In this document: positions 37,775-46,355 of the stretch, one piece after another | Layout of the letters: every line of letters starts with the position of its first letter | How positions within the stretch are numbered: the first letter of the stretch is position 1 | Assembly: GCF_004010955.1 (NCBI RefSeq) | Contig: NZ_CP025227.1 | Coordinates: forward strand, 434,001-498,000 | DNA length: 64,000 nucleotides | DNA from: Actinomyces wuliandei | GTDB taxonomy: Bacteria; Actinomycetota; Actinomycetes; Actinomycetales; Actinomycetaceae | Direction of reading: 5' to 3' | Notes under the pieces: generated by a model | Database searches by the model: none | The model's input: only the letters and a program-made list of their open reading frames with translations | What the model was told of the DNA's origin: nothing | Position numbers and translations under genes: made by a program

Positions 37775-38953
37775 ATGACCCTACCCACTCCGCCCCCCGG
37801 TACTGATGCTGGTACCGCTCCCGTGCCCGGCGGTCGCTCCACCGCCTCCCCGGGCGCTCCAAGCCGTACCGCTGTCGCTGTCCTGGGTCTGGGCGCCATG
37901 GGACTGCCCATGGCCACCCACCTCAGCACTCCCTGCGCCGCGGGCGGGGCAGGCCTGAGCGTGCGCGGCTACGACGTCTCCCAGGAACGCCTTGACCTGG
38001 CGGCCAGGGCCGGGGTCAGCCCCGCTCGCAGCGCGGCCGACGCCGCCCGTGGCGCCGACGTGGTCCTGGTCGCCGTGCGTGACCAGGACCAGCTTGACGA
38101 GCTCCTCTTCGGTGAGCCCGCCGTCGCCGCGAGCATGAGCCCGGGTGCGGTCGTCGTCCTGACCTCCACGGTCGGTGAGCAGGGCGCACGCGCCGTGGCC
38201 GCCCGGCTCTGCCAGGCGGGGGTCGGGCTCGTGGACGCCCCCGTCTCCGGAGGGCCGGGGCGGGCCGGGACTGGAGACCTGCTCGTCGTCGTCGGTGCGG
38301 ACGACCAGGCCTGGGAGGCCGCCCACGACGTCCTGGAGGCCATGAGCTCCACGCTGGTGCGGGTGGGGTACGAGCCCGGCTCCGGCCAGGCCATGAAGAC
38401 GGTCAACCAGCTCCTGTGCGGGGTGCACATTGCTGCCGCCGCAGAGGCCCTCGCCCTGGCCCAGGCTCTGGGGCTGGACCCCCGGGCCGCGCTGGAGGCC
38501 CTCATGGCTGGCGCCGCCAGCTCCTTCATGCTGGGTGACCGGGGCCCTCGCATGCTCCAGGCTCTCCAGGACCTCCAGGTCTGCGAGGCTGAGGGAGTCG
38601 ACGGGGCCCGGGGCGCCCCGGACGCCGAGGGGCCTGAGGGCACCGGGGCTGCCGGCAGTACCGGGGGCGCCGGGGGTGTCGAGGTCCGATCCCGCCTGGA
38701 CATCTTCGTCAAGGACATGGGGATCGTCACTGCGGCCGCCCGGGGGGCGGGCCTGCCCACTCCGGTGGCTGCCTCCGCCGAGCAGCTCTACCTCCAGGGA
38801 GCCAGCCGGGGCCTGGCAGCCCGGGACGACTCCTCGGTCATCACCGTGCTCGTCCCCGCTCCGGAGCCCACCCGAGGCAGCCACCGTGCCACCAGCCGTG
38901 ACCCCGGGCAGGACTCCCGCCAGGAGCCCGGCCCCGGCTCGCTCCGACAGTGA
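37775..38953 (+). CDS. ltnD: NAD-dependent beta-hydroxyacid dehydrogenase (L-threonate dehydrogenase-like)
   Basis: This 392-residue protein starts at ATG 37775 with AGGAGA upstream. It has the Rossmann motif VAVLGLGAMGLPMA, the family signature DAPVSGGPGRAGTGDL and the catalytic-Lys segment GQAMKTVNQLL, all of the 3-hydroxyisobutyrate dehydrogenase superfamily. Two extras are seen: a Pro/Gly-rich leader of about 35 residues and a Gly-rich insert of about 30 residues near residue 280. Its place between OtnK and a permease supports oxidation of a four-carbon sugar acid at C2. The symbol is by context. Confidence 0.82.
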   Translation: MTLPTPPPGTDAGTAPVPGGRSTASPGAPSRTAVAVLGLGAMGLPMATHLSTPCAAGGAGLSVRGYDVSQERLDLAARAGVSPARSAADAARGADVVLVAVRDQDQLDELLFGEPAVAASMSPGAVVVLTSTVGEQGARAVAARLCQAGVGLVDAPVSGGPGRAGTGDLLVVVGADDQAWEAAHDVLEAMSSTLVRVGYEPGSGQAMKTVNQLLCGVHIAAAAEALALAQALGLDPRAALEALMAGAASSFMLGDRGPRMLQALQDLQVCEAEGVDGARGAPDAEGPEGTGAAGSTGGAGGVEVRSRLDIFVKDMGIVTAAARGAGLPTPVAASAEQLYLQGASRGLAARDDSSVITVLVPAPEPTRGSHRATSRDPGQDSRQEPGPGSLRQ

Positions 38954-38965
38954 GGGGTGCCAGCT

Positions 38966-40336
38966 GTGTCTGCTCCGGTCCTGCTCCTCCTGGCGGTTGC
39001 CGCCATCGCCGTCCTGCTGATCCTGGTCATCCGGGTCAGGATGCCCGCCTTCGTGGCGATGCTGCTGGTCTCGGTCGTCCTGGCGCTGGCGGCCCGGGTG
39101 CCCGTGGGCGACATCGCCCAGACCATGACCGACGGCATGGGGTCGACACTAGGGTCGGTGGCCATGGTCGTCGGCCTGGGCGCCATGCTGGGGCGCGTCG
39201 TCGAGGCGGCTGGTGGTGCCGAGGTCCTGGCTGAGCGCTTCACCCGGGTGCTGGGGCGCCGCCGGGTCGCCGTCGCCGTCACTGCGGCTGCCTTCGTCCT
39301 GGGCGTCCCGATCTTCTTCGACGTGGGCTTCATCATCCTGGCCCCCATCGTCTTCGGCTTCGCCCACGTTGCCGGGACGAGGCCCCTGACGATCGGGCTG
39401 CCGGTGGCAGCGACCCTCATGGCTCTCCACGTCGTGGTCCCGCCCCACCCTGGACCCGTGGCCGCCGCAGCCTCCCTGGGGGCCGACATCGGCGTGCTGG
39501 TGCTGGTCTCCCTGCCCGTGTGCGCCGTGGTGACCGTGGTCTCCTACCTGGCCTCCAGGCGGCTGGGGCTGGAGAGGGTCGAGACCGGTGAGGGGCCGCT
39601 GGGCTCGGCCAGGCGGGTCGCCGAGGAGACCTACACCCCCGGCGGAGCCGTCCCCCGTGCCCACGGCACTGGCCCGGGCACCGTGGTGCTGCTCATCATC
39701 GCGCCGATAGCCCAGATCATGGTGGGCACGGTCGGGCAGATGGTCACTGCGGAGGGCACCACCGCCCACGCCGTGCTCGGCTTCGTCGGATCCTCGCCTC
39801 TCGCCCTGCTCACCGCCGTCGTGCTGGCCTACCTCGTTGTCGGTCACCAGCAGCGCTGGTCCCTGGAGCGGCGGGGACAGGTCCTGGACTCCGCGCTGCC
39901 CGACGTGGCCACCATCGTGTTCGTCACCGGGGCGGGAGGCGTGTTCGCCGCAGTGCTCGTGGCCAGCGGCATCGGTGAGGCCCTGGCCCAGGCCCTGGTC
40001 GCCGCCCACCTGCCCGTGCTGCTGAGCGCCTTCGTCATCTCCCTGGCGATACGCGCCTCCCAGGGGTCGGCGACCGTCGCCATCCTCACCGCCGGGGGGC
40101 TGCTCAGCGACGCCGTGGCCCAAGGCGGGTACTCCACGCTCCAGGTCGCCCTCATCCAGATGGCCGTGGGTTTTGGTGCCCTGTGCGTGTCCCACGTCAA
40201 CGACTCCGGCTTCTGGATCGTCACCAAGTACATGGGCCTGTCAGTGGCCGACGGCCTGAGGACGTGGACAGTGCTGTCCACGGTGGCCGGCACGACGGGG
40301 TTCCTGGTCACAGCCGCCTTGTGGGCGGTGGTGTGA
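38966..40336 (+). CDS. GntP-family gluconate/sugar-acid permease
   Basis: This protein of about 456 residues starts from GTG 38966, chosen because GAGGGG lies 8 bases upstream; GTG 38957 is in frame and also possible. It is very hydrophobic throughout with about 12-14 TM helices. Family motifs include GVPIFFDVGFIILAPIVF, HVVVPPHPGPVAAA, and the C-terminal SHVNDSGFWIVTKYMGLSVADGL. GntP proteins are proton symporters for gluconate and related acids; the neighbouring kinase and dehydrogenase suggest a four-carbon acid. It is last in the otnK-ltnD-permease operon. Confidence 0.92.
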   Translation: MSAPVLLLLAVAAIAVLLILVIRVRMPAFVAMLLVSVVLALAARVPVGDIAQTMTDGMGSTLGSVAMVVGLGAMLGRVVEAAGGAEVLAERFTRVLGRRRVAVAVTAAAFVLGVPIFFDVGFIILAPIVFGFAHVAGTRPLTIGLPVAATLMALHVVVPPHPGPVAAAASLGADIGVLVLVSLPVCAVVTVVSYLASRRLGLERVETGEGPLGSARRVAEETYTPGGAVPRAHGTGPGTVVLLIIAPIAQIMVGTVGQMVTAEGTTAHAVLGFVGSSPLALLTAVVLAYLVVGHQQRWSLERRGQVLDSALPDVATIVFVTGAGGVFAAVLVASGIGEALAQALVAAHLPVLLSAFVISLAIRASQGSATVAILTAGGLLSDAVAQGGYSTLQVALIQMAVGFGALCVSHVNDSGFWIVTKYMGLSVADGLRTWTVLSTVAGTTGFLVTAALWAVV

Positions 40337-40543
40337 GGGCAGTGTGGGCTTGGTGTAGGTGTGGTGCTGCACGGACTGCGTGGTAGGTACAGGGGTAAAA
40401 GTAAGACCTCCCAGTTTGGGCGGGTCCGAGGACGAGAAGCCTGGGAGGTGTGACGCTGCCGTATTACACCAGGTTCTGCGCTGTGTCCAGGTGACGGCGA
40501 GGCTTGTCGCGGGTGCTTGTGGGAGGGGCCGGGTGCTGGAGCG
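40337..40543. other. intergenic stretch after the permease
   Basis: It contains one weak hairpin (ACCTCCCAG at 40406-40414 with CTGGGAGGT at 40441-40449, 26-base loop) that may end the permease transcript. Together with the motif array that follows, the gene-free gap before 40955 is 618 bases; no ORF in it looks real. Confidence 0.4.
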
Positions 40544-40855
40544 GCTGCACATCTTGGACTGGGCGCTTGCAGTGCCCCTGGGCGAGGAAGCGAAGGATTC
40601 CCCGTAACTGTGCGGGAGGCGGGCCAGCCACCGCACCCACCACGCATTGCCGCCAGCCCCATGATGTGCAGCAAGACGGTTGCTGCACATCATGGAGACT
40701 GTAAGGCGAGGAGGCTGGGAGGGATAGTTCTCGCTCCTCACGTACTGAGCCTGGCGTAACCCGCAGAAACATGCGGATCTTTACACCTGCCTCAGCCTCG
40801 ACAGAGAAGCTGGCCTCCACCCCCTATAACCACCGGGCACCTGAAGATGTGCAGC
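40544..40855. repeat. array B of the GCTGCACATC / GATGTGCAGC motif upstream of the purF block
   Basis: Four copies occur in the same order and orientation as array A: 40544-40553, 40663-40672, 40682-40691 and 40846-40855. The inner pair forms a perfect 13-bp stem with a 7-base loop (40661-40693). The outer pair are 12-base inverted repeats (GCTGCACATCTT against AAGATGTGCAGC). The last copy is 99 bases before the GTG at 40955. Spacer sequences differ from array A but share a short GAGGAA-rich / GATTCC block. Confidence 0.8.
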
Positions 40856-40954
40856 TCACCTGCTGCTGGCCTGACGGGCCGCCTCAGTCTCTGGCTGGTG
40901 CCCGGAGCTCCCAGAACTCCTGGGTTCCTCTGCGCCCCCGGGTACGATCAGGCC

Positions 40955-41425
40955 GTGCCACCACGCCGACGCATCGACCCTGCCGCTGGCGCCCAGGCCC
41001 TGCGCCAGTGGGCCGCCCAGGCGCAGCCGGACGCTCCTGCGGGCAAGGACACCGAGGACATTGAGGACACTGACACCGTGCCGCTTCAGCAGCCTCGACA
41101 GCACCGGATACCCGAGCGCCAGGTCACCGCGACTGCCGTGCGCTACACCCTGGAGGAGCTGGCTGCCCGCGCCCCCGGGCGCGCCGTGGAGGTGCGGGTC
41201 CCGCCCTTCGGCGTCACCCAGGCCGTGGCGGGCACCGTCCACCGCCGGGGCACCCCGCCTTCCGTGGTCGAGACCGACGCCTCCACGTGGCTGGCCCTGG
41301 CCACCGGGACCCTGACCTGGCCCCAGGCCCTGGCCTCGGGGGCGCTGCACGCCTCCGGGGAGCGCTGTGACCTGTCGCCCTACCTTCCCCTGGTGCGGCT
41401 GGGAGGGGACGGTACCGGTCGTTAG
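40955..41425 (+). CDS. sterol-carrier-family protein (actinobacterial, purF-linked)
   Basis: This 156-residue protein starts from GTG 40955 (weak AGG upstream). The start PPRRRIDPAAG and the block YTLEELAARAPGRAVEVRVPPFG, then PPSVVETDASTWLALATG and ALASGALHASGERCDLSPYLPL, match the conserved actinobacterial family annotated as sterol carrier family protein, often seen next to purF. The fold should be SCP2-like, and a lipid-binding role is assumed from the fold only. It lies 120 bases upstream of purF in the same direction. Confidence 0.8.
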   Translation: MPPRRRIDPAAGAQALRQWAAQAQPDAPAGKDTEDIEDTDTVPLQQPRQHRIPERQVTATAVRYTLEELAARAPGRAVEVRVPPFGVTQAVAGTVHRRGTPPSVVETDASTWLALATGTLTWPQALASGALHASGERCDLSPYLPLVRLGGDGTGR

Positions 41426-41427
41426 GC

Positions 41428-41510
41428 CGCCTCCGCCGCGCCCGGTCGTGCCGGAGCCTGCCGGGGTGAGCCGGGAGAGCCTGGCGGCGCCTCCGCCGCG
41501 CCCGGTCGTG
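41428..41510. repeat. 23-base direct repeat with 60-base period
   Basis: Positions 41428-41450 and 41488-41510 are identical (CGCCTCCGCCGCGCCCGGTC...). They fill the gap between the sterol-carrier-like gene and purF. Confidence 0.65.
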
Positions 41511-41545
41511 TCAGACCTCGCCAGAGTCTGTGGGAGACTGGGGGC

Positions 41546-43249
41546 GTGCGCACTGGAGAGATCGAGTCCCCTCCTGCGGAGGAGTGCGGCGTCTTCGGGG
41601 TGTGGGCACCTGGGGAGGAGGTCTCCCGGCTGACCTACTTCGGCCTGTACGCCCTGCAGCACCGGGGCCAGGAGGCTGCGGGGATCGCCACCTCCAACGG
41701 CTCCCAGATCCTGGTCTACAAGGACCTGGGCCTGGTCTCCCAGGTCTTTGACGACCTGGCCCTGACCAACCTCAGCGGGCACATCGCGGTGGGCCACGTG
41801 CGCTACGCCACCACCGGGGCCACTACCTGGGAGAACGCCCAGCCGATGCTGGGGCCGGCCTCAGGCTCCACGCTCGCCCTGGCGCACAACGGCAACCTCA
41901 CCAACACCCGCGAGCTCGTGGAGGCCGTCCACGCCACCAGCGGGGAGGACCTCACCGGCGAGCTCGGCCGCGGCTCCTCCACAGACACTGCGGTGATCGC
42001 CGCCCTGATGGGCCTCGTGGGAGAACGGGGGGCACTGGAGGGCTGGGACTCCGCCGCTGACGTCATCGTCTCCGGCGTCACCGACGAGGAGGAGCTGGCC
42101 CAGGCCTACTCCGCGCCCGCCCCGCTCACGCTGCACCAGGCGGCCCGCAGGGTCCTGCCCATGCTGCGCGGGGCCTTCTCCCTGGTCTTCATGGACGAGC
42201 ACACCCTCTACGCCGCCCGCGACCCCCAGGGGATCCGGCCGCTGGTGCTCGGCCGCCTGGAGCGCGGCTGGACGGTGGCCTCGGAGACCGCCGCCCTGGA
42301 CATCGTGGGGGCCACCTTTGTGCGCGAGGTGGAGCCGGGCGAGCTGCTTGAGATCGACGACGAGGGCGTGCGCTCCACCCGCTTCGCCGTCGCCCGGCGG
42401 GCCGGGTGCGTCTTTGAGTACGTCTACCTGGCCCGCCCCGACACGCGTATCGCGGGCCGCAGCGTCAACGCCGCCCGCAACGCCATGGGGGCCGCCCTGG
42501 CCCGGGAGCACCCGGTGGAGGCGGACCTCATTATCGCCACCCCCGAGTCGGGGACACCTGCGGCCATCGGCTACGCCCAGGCCTCGGGGATCCCCTACGG
42601 GCAGGGGCTGGTCAAGAACGCCTACGTGGGGCGCACCTTCATCCAGCCCACTCAGACCCTGCGCCAGCTGGGCATCCGCCTCAAGCTCAACCCCCTGCGC
42701 GAGGTCATCGAGGGCAGGCGCCTGGTCGTCGTCGACGACTCGATCGTGCGCGGCAACACCCAGCGTGCCCTGGTGCGGATGCTGCGCGAGGCCGGGGCGG
42801 CGGAGGTCCACGTGCGTATCTCCTCCCCGCCGGTGCTGTGGCCCTGTTTCTACGGCATCGACTTCGCCACCCGGGCCGAGCTCATCGCTGCGGGTATGAG
42901 CGTGGAGCAGATCTGCCAGTCCATCGGTGCCGACACCCTGGGGTTCTTGTCCGTGGCCGGGATGGTGGAGGCCACAGGCCAGCAGCGTGACAGCCTGTGC
43001 ACGGCCTGCTTCACCGGCGACTACCCGGTGCCTCCTCCGGTGGCGGGGACGCCGACGGCCGCGATCCCGGTCAGCCCGGTCCCCGCCGTCTACCGGCGGC
43101 GCTTGCAGGGCCGGACGGGCCGTGGTCGTGAGGACCGTGACCGTGCGCGCCGCCAGGGCAGCCTCGTGGAGGCTGCGGTACCCATTGCGCCCCAAGGCGT
43201 GACCCGTCCTGACCTGAGGTCGGGCAGCCCGCCCGGCTCCGGGTCATGA
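41546..43249 (+). CDS. purF: amidophosphoribosyltransferase
   Basis: This 567-residue enzyme catalyses the first committed step of purine synthesis (PRPP + glutamine to phosphoribosylamine). GTG 41546 gives a 13-residue propeptide before the N-terminal nucleophile Cys14 (EECGVFGVW). The glutaminase domain has LQHRGQEAAGI and HNGNLTN. The PRPP loop is VVVDDSIVRGNTQ. Cysteines in GCVFEYVYLARP and SLCTACFTGDYPVP fit the iron-sulfur (Bacillus-type) PurF. The C-terminal tail after about residue 500 is Arg-rich and variable. purM follows 93 bases later. Confidence 0.97.
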   Translation: MRTGEIESPPAEECGVFGVWAPGEEVSRLTYFGLYALQHRGQEAAGIATSNGSQILVYKDLGLVSQVFDDLALTNLSGHIAVGHVRYATTGATTWENAQPMLGPASGSTLALAHNGNLTNTRELVEAVHATSGEDLTGELGRGSSTDTAVIAALMGLVGERGALEGWDSAADVIVSGVTDEEELAQAYSAPAPLTLHQAARRVLPMLRGAFSLVFMDEHTLYAARDPQGIRPLVLGRLERGWTVASETAALDIVGATFVREVEPGELLEIDDEGVRSTRFAVARRAGCVFEYVYLARPDTRIAGRSVNAARNAMGAALAREHPVEADLIIATPESGTPAAIGYAQASGIPYGQGLVKNAYVGRTFIQPTQTLRQLGIRLKLNPLREVIEGRRLVVVDDSIVRGNTQRALVRMLREAGAAEVHVRISSPPVLWPCFYGIDFATRAELIAAGMSVEQICQSIGADTLGFLSVAGMVEATGQQRDSLCTACFTGDYPVPPPVAGTPTAAIPVSPVPAVYRRRLQGRTGRGREDRDRARRQGSLVEAAVPIAPQGVTRPDLRSGSPPGSGS

Positions 43250-43342
43250 GGACCTCGTCCCGGGCCGGGCAGGCCGGCGCCGGGAACCCGAGCACCGTGC
43301 CCGCGACCCATCCGGACCTTGACCACGGAAGGAGCCAGCCGC

Positions 43343-44590
43343 ATGACTGACGACCCTGACCGCTCCCACAGCCATGCAGGGCCTGGCATCCCTGGTGACG
43401 GCGTCCCCTCCGCCGGTGCTGGCGGCCCGGTCGGCCCGGACGGAGCCCTCCCGCACCAGACCCGCCCGCCCCAGGGGGCCACCTACGCCGCCGCCGGGGT
43501 GGACACGGCCGCAGGGGACCAGGCCGTGGCGCTGATGAGGGCCTCGGTGGCCGCGACCATGAACCCGGCTGTTGTCGGCGGTGTGGGTGGGTTCGCCGGG
43601 CTGGTGGACGTCACCGACCTGCGCGACTACCGCCGCCCTCTGCTGGCCACCTCCACCGACGGGGTCGGTACCAAGGTCGCCGTGGCCCAGGCCCTGGGTG
43701 TCCACGACACGATCGGGCAGGACCTGGTGGCCATGGTGGTGGACGACATCGTCGTCGTCGGTGCCCGGCCCCTGCTCATGACCGACTACATCGCCTGCGG
43801 CCGTGTCGTTCCTGAGCGGGTGGCGGACATCGTGCGTGGCGTCGCCCAGGCCTGCGCCGCTGTGGACACGCCCCTGCTGGGCGGGGAGACTGCGGAGCAC
43901 CCCGGCCTGATGGGGCCTGATGAGTACGACCTGGCGGGTGCTGCCACCGGGGTGGTGGAGGCCGACCGGCTCCTGGGGGCGGACCGGGTCGGCGCGGGCG
44001 ACGTGCTGGTGGCCATGGGCTCCTCCGGGCTGCACTCCAACGGGTACTCCCTGGTGCGCCACGTGGTTGCCCGGGCGGGCTGGGGCCTGGAGCGTCACGT
44101 CCCCGAGCTGGGGCGGACCCTGGGCGAGGAGCTGCTGGAGCCTACCCGTCTGTACGCGCGTGTCTGCCTGGCCATGCTGGACACCCTGTCCTCGGCGGCG
44201 GCGCCCCCCACGATCCACGCCCTCAGCCACGTCACCGGGGGCGGGCTGGCGGCCAACCTCGCTCGTGTGCTGCCCTCGGGGCTCGTGGCGCAGGTGGACC
44301 GCGGCTCCTGGCTGCTCCCGCCGGTCTTCAGCCTGGTGCGCTCCCTGGGGCAGGTGCCCTGGGAGGACCTGGAGGCGACGCTCAACATGGGGGTGGGGAT
44401 GGTGGCTGTCGTCGATCCGCGAGGAGTCGACGGCGTGCTGACCGTGGCCCGGGGGGCGGGTATCCCGGCCTGGGTCCTGGGGGAGGTCAGCGAGGCCGCT
44501 GACGGGCGGGTGCTGGGCCGGCTGGTCGCGGGCACCAAGGGCGTCGACGGCGGGGCAGTAGATATTCACGGCAGCTACGTGACTGACTGA
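43343..44590 (+). CDS. purM: AIR synthetase (FGAM cyclo-ligase)
   Basis: This 415-residue enzyme closes the imidazole ring (FGAM + ATP to AIR). ATG 43343 has GGAAGGAG 8 bases upstream. The core starts at ATYAAAGVDTAAGDQAV after a Gly/Pro-rich leader of about 50 residues. LLATSTDGVGTK, VDDIVVVGARPLLMTDY, LLGGETAEHPGLM and LSHVTGGGLAANLARVLP are diagnostic. It is cotranscribed with purF. Confidence 0.97.
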   Translation: MTDDPDRSHSHAGPGIPGDGVPSAGAGGPVGPDGALPHQTRPPQGATYAAAGVDTAAGDQAVALMRASVAATMNPAVVGGVGGFAGLVDVTDLRDYRRPLLATSTDGVGTKVAVAQALGVHDTIGQDLVAMVVDDIVVVGARPLLMTDYIACGRVVPERVADIVRGVAQACAAVDTPLLGGETAEHPGLMGPDEYDLAGAATGVVEADRLLGADRVGAGDVLVAMGSSGLHSNGYSLVRHVVARAGWGLERHVPELGRTLGEELLEPTRLYARVCLAMLDTLSSAAAPPTIHALSHVTGGGLAANLARVLPSGLVAQVDRGSWLLPPVFSLVRSLGQVPWEDLEATLNMGVGMVAVVDPRGVDGVLTVARGAGIPAWVLGEVSEAADGRVLGRLVAGTKGVDGGAVDIHGSYVTD

Positions 44591-44744
44591 GGGGTGGGAG
44601 ACGGCGCCCAGGGGAGTCACAGGAGCGGTCTCGCGCCGTGGCGGTGGAGCGGGTAGACGACAGCCTCCGGGCGGCCGGACAGTGGCGACAGTGGCGGGTG
44701 CTGGCCGACGCCGCTCGGAGGTGGTCTCCGCGAGTGGTGCCCCA

Positions 44745-44804
44745 GTGACACCAGCCCCGTCGTGACTGACGTCTGGTGGTGAGTCACGACGGGGCTGGTG
44801 TCAC
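44745..44804. terminator. 23-bp perfect palindrome after purM
   Basis: Arms 44745-44767 and 44782-44804 (GTGACACCAGCCCCGTCGTG...) are perfect with a 14-base loop. It stands between convergent purM and the DUF3073 gene, which favours a bidirectional terminator. The 44591-44963 gap has no gene. Confidence 0.55.
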
Positions 44805-44833
44805 CGGCACATCCGGCACCGTGTCAGGTCTGA

Positions 44834-44878
44834 CATCTCGTGGGGGAGCCGGGTCAGGTCCCGTTCTCCCACGAGATG
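44834..44878. terminator. 11-bp stem hairpin near the DUF3073 3' end
   Basis: CATCTCGTGGG (44834-44844) pairs with CCCACGAGATG (44868-44878). It is the second hairpin in the convergent gap and lies 86 bases past the minus-strand DUF3073 stop. Confidence 0.4.
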
Positions 44879-44963
44879 CCCTCAGGAGGTGCCAGGTGCT
44901 GTACACAGTACGGCCCTGGAAGGAGGAGACGTTGGACCGACGGCCCCGAGTGCACCGTGGCGG

Positions 44964-45167
44964 TTACTTGTCGTCCTCGTCCCAGTCGTCGTCATCGACG
45001 GCATACTTGGCGGCCAGCTTCTCATAGTCGATCTCGTCGTCAGCCTCGGAGCCGGATGACGCTGACACGAGCTCGCGCTCGAGAGCCGCGTAGTCGGTTT
45101 CTGGACTGAAGTACTTGAGCTTGCGGGCAACCTTGGTCGCCTTGGCCTTCTGACGGCCGCGCCCCAT
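44964..45167 (-). CDS. DUF3073 protein
   Basis: A 67-residue protein whose start MGRGRQKAKATKVARKLKYFSPETDY is the hallmark of DUF3073, found only in Actinobacteria. ATG 45167 is preferred to the upstream in-frame ATG at 45185 because the family begins MGRGR. The second half is strongly acidic (DDDDWDEDDK). A basic head with an acidic tail suggests a nucleic-acid or ribosome partner, but function is unknown. It is monocistronic. Confidence 0.92.
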   Translation of the reverse strand: MGRGRQKAKATKVARKLKYFSPETDYAALERELVSASSGSEADDEIDYEKLAAKYAVDDDDWDEDDK

Positions 45168-45417
45168 AGGCTCGACCCCCTCCAACGTGTCACGGCGCGC
45201 CCGTGGGCGCGCTCTTCCTGGTCAAATATGTCGTAGGCCAACCGTACAACGTTGACGTATGGGAACACCATTCGTACACCGGGGGAGAACCGTGGTGACT
45301 CCCACCCTGGGGGCTGTTGCGGTCCGGTTGGTCCTGTAGCAAGGTGCGCGGCCGGTGCAGCCGCAGGACGGTACCTGCTGCTGCGTAGCCGCGCGCAGGA
45401 GCCGTGTCCCGCAGGAC

Positions 45418-45750
45418 TTAGCGACGCGCCAGCCCGCTGACTGTCAGCACGGCCGCGAGCAGGCTGCCAACGGCGGCTGCGCCGAGGGCAGCGGCTGCGC
45501 CGGTGCTGACCCCGTAGGCCTTCGCGTAGGCCTGCGCACGCTGGCGCAGGTCGGTGAGCCTGGCCTCTGCCTGGCCGCGCAGCTGCTGGCTGGCTTGACG
45601 GGTCTGGGTCCGCGGGTCAACCCGAGCCGCCAGCTCGTCGACGTTGGCTGCCAGCGCCTGGCGCTGGGCGCGTAGACGCTCCTCGATCTGCTCGGGAACC
45701 TGCTCGGGCGTAGTGGCGGCACCGTCCTGGCCCGTGGTGGCGCCGCTCAC
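45418..45750 (-). CDS. DUF3618-type protein with C-terminal TM
   Basis: A 110-residue protein from GTG 45750, overlapping the upstream gene by 4 bases. Residues 20-75 form a probable helix (RLRAQRQALAANVDELAARVDPRTQ), the DUF3618 core, and LGAAAVGSLLAAVLTVSGL is a single C-terminal TM. It is third in a holin-X/DUF3618 operon. Such genes occur together in Actinobacteria and are thought to act at the membrane; role unproven. Confidence 0.8.
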   Translation of the reverse strand: MSGATTGQDGAATTPEQVPEQIEERLRAQRQALAANVDELAARVDPRTQTRQASQQLRGQAEARLTDLRQRAQAYAKAYGVSTGAAAALGAAAVGSLLAAVLTVSGLARR

Positions 45751-46355
45751 GAGCGGATCACCCGGGCCAGGGTGAGGATGCCCAGTCCAGCCGCCGTGAG
45801 ACCCGCAGCGGTGACGACCGCCAGGGAGACCGGGTCCCCGTCGCGGGCGTCGTCAATCAGGCGGGCAAGGCGTTGGGGCAGGGGCAGCGGCTGCGCGGTG
45901 TTTGACGCGGTGTCTGACACGGTATGGGGTGCTGCTGGCAGCGTGCCGTCAGGGTGAGCCGGGTTGAGGGCGCTGGGCATGACCCCGTAGGCGGAGGCCG
46001 GGCGGGGCGAGGAGGTGAGCCCTGCCTGCGAGGCGAGCTCCTCGGCCTGCTCGCGCAGGGCCTGGGTCCTGCTGCGCAGGCTCGCGACAGCGGCGTCCGC
46101 CGTCTCCTGGGCCACCCGCTTGAGGCTGGCGGGAGCCAGCCTGGCGGCGACCTCGTCCACGTCAGCGGCCAGGGCGCGACGGCGCGCCTCCAGATCCGCC
46201 GCGATCTCCTCGACGGAACGAGAGGGGGCCGCAGGGGCCTGCTGCGCCTGGGCTGTCGGCTCCTGCTGGCGCGCTGCTGCGGGCACGGGAGCGCCAGCAG
46301 GCGGGGGTGCGGAGTACTGCGAGCCTGCCGGGACGGGGGCGTTCGTGGTGCTCAC
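45747..46355 (-). CDS. DUF3618-type protein, longer paralogue
   Basis: A 202-residue protein from GTG 46355 (GGAGAGGGGG 8-9 bases upstream; overlap of 4 bases with the preceding gene). After a Pro/Ala/Gln-rich head it repeats the DUF3618 helix (EIAADLEARRRALAADVDEVAARLAP), then a second helix, and ends in a TM (LAVVTAAGLTAAGLGILTLA). It is clearly related to the next gene downstream, so the pair arose by duplication. Confidence 0.78.
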   Translation of the reverse strand: MSTTNAPVPAGSQYSAPPPAGAPVPAAARQQEPTAQAQQAPAAPSRSVEEIAADLEARRRALAADVDEVAARLAPASLKRVAQETADAAVASLRSRTQALREQAEELASQAGLTSSPRPASAYGVMPSALNPAHPDGTLPAAPHTVSDTASNTAQPLPLPQRLARLIDDARDGDPVSLAVVTAAGLTAAGLGILTLARVIRS

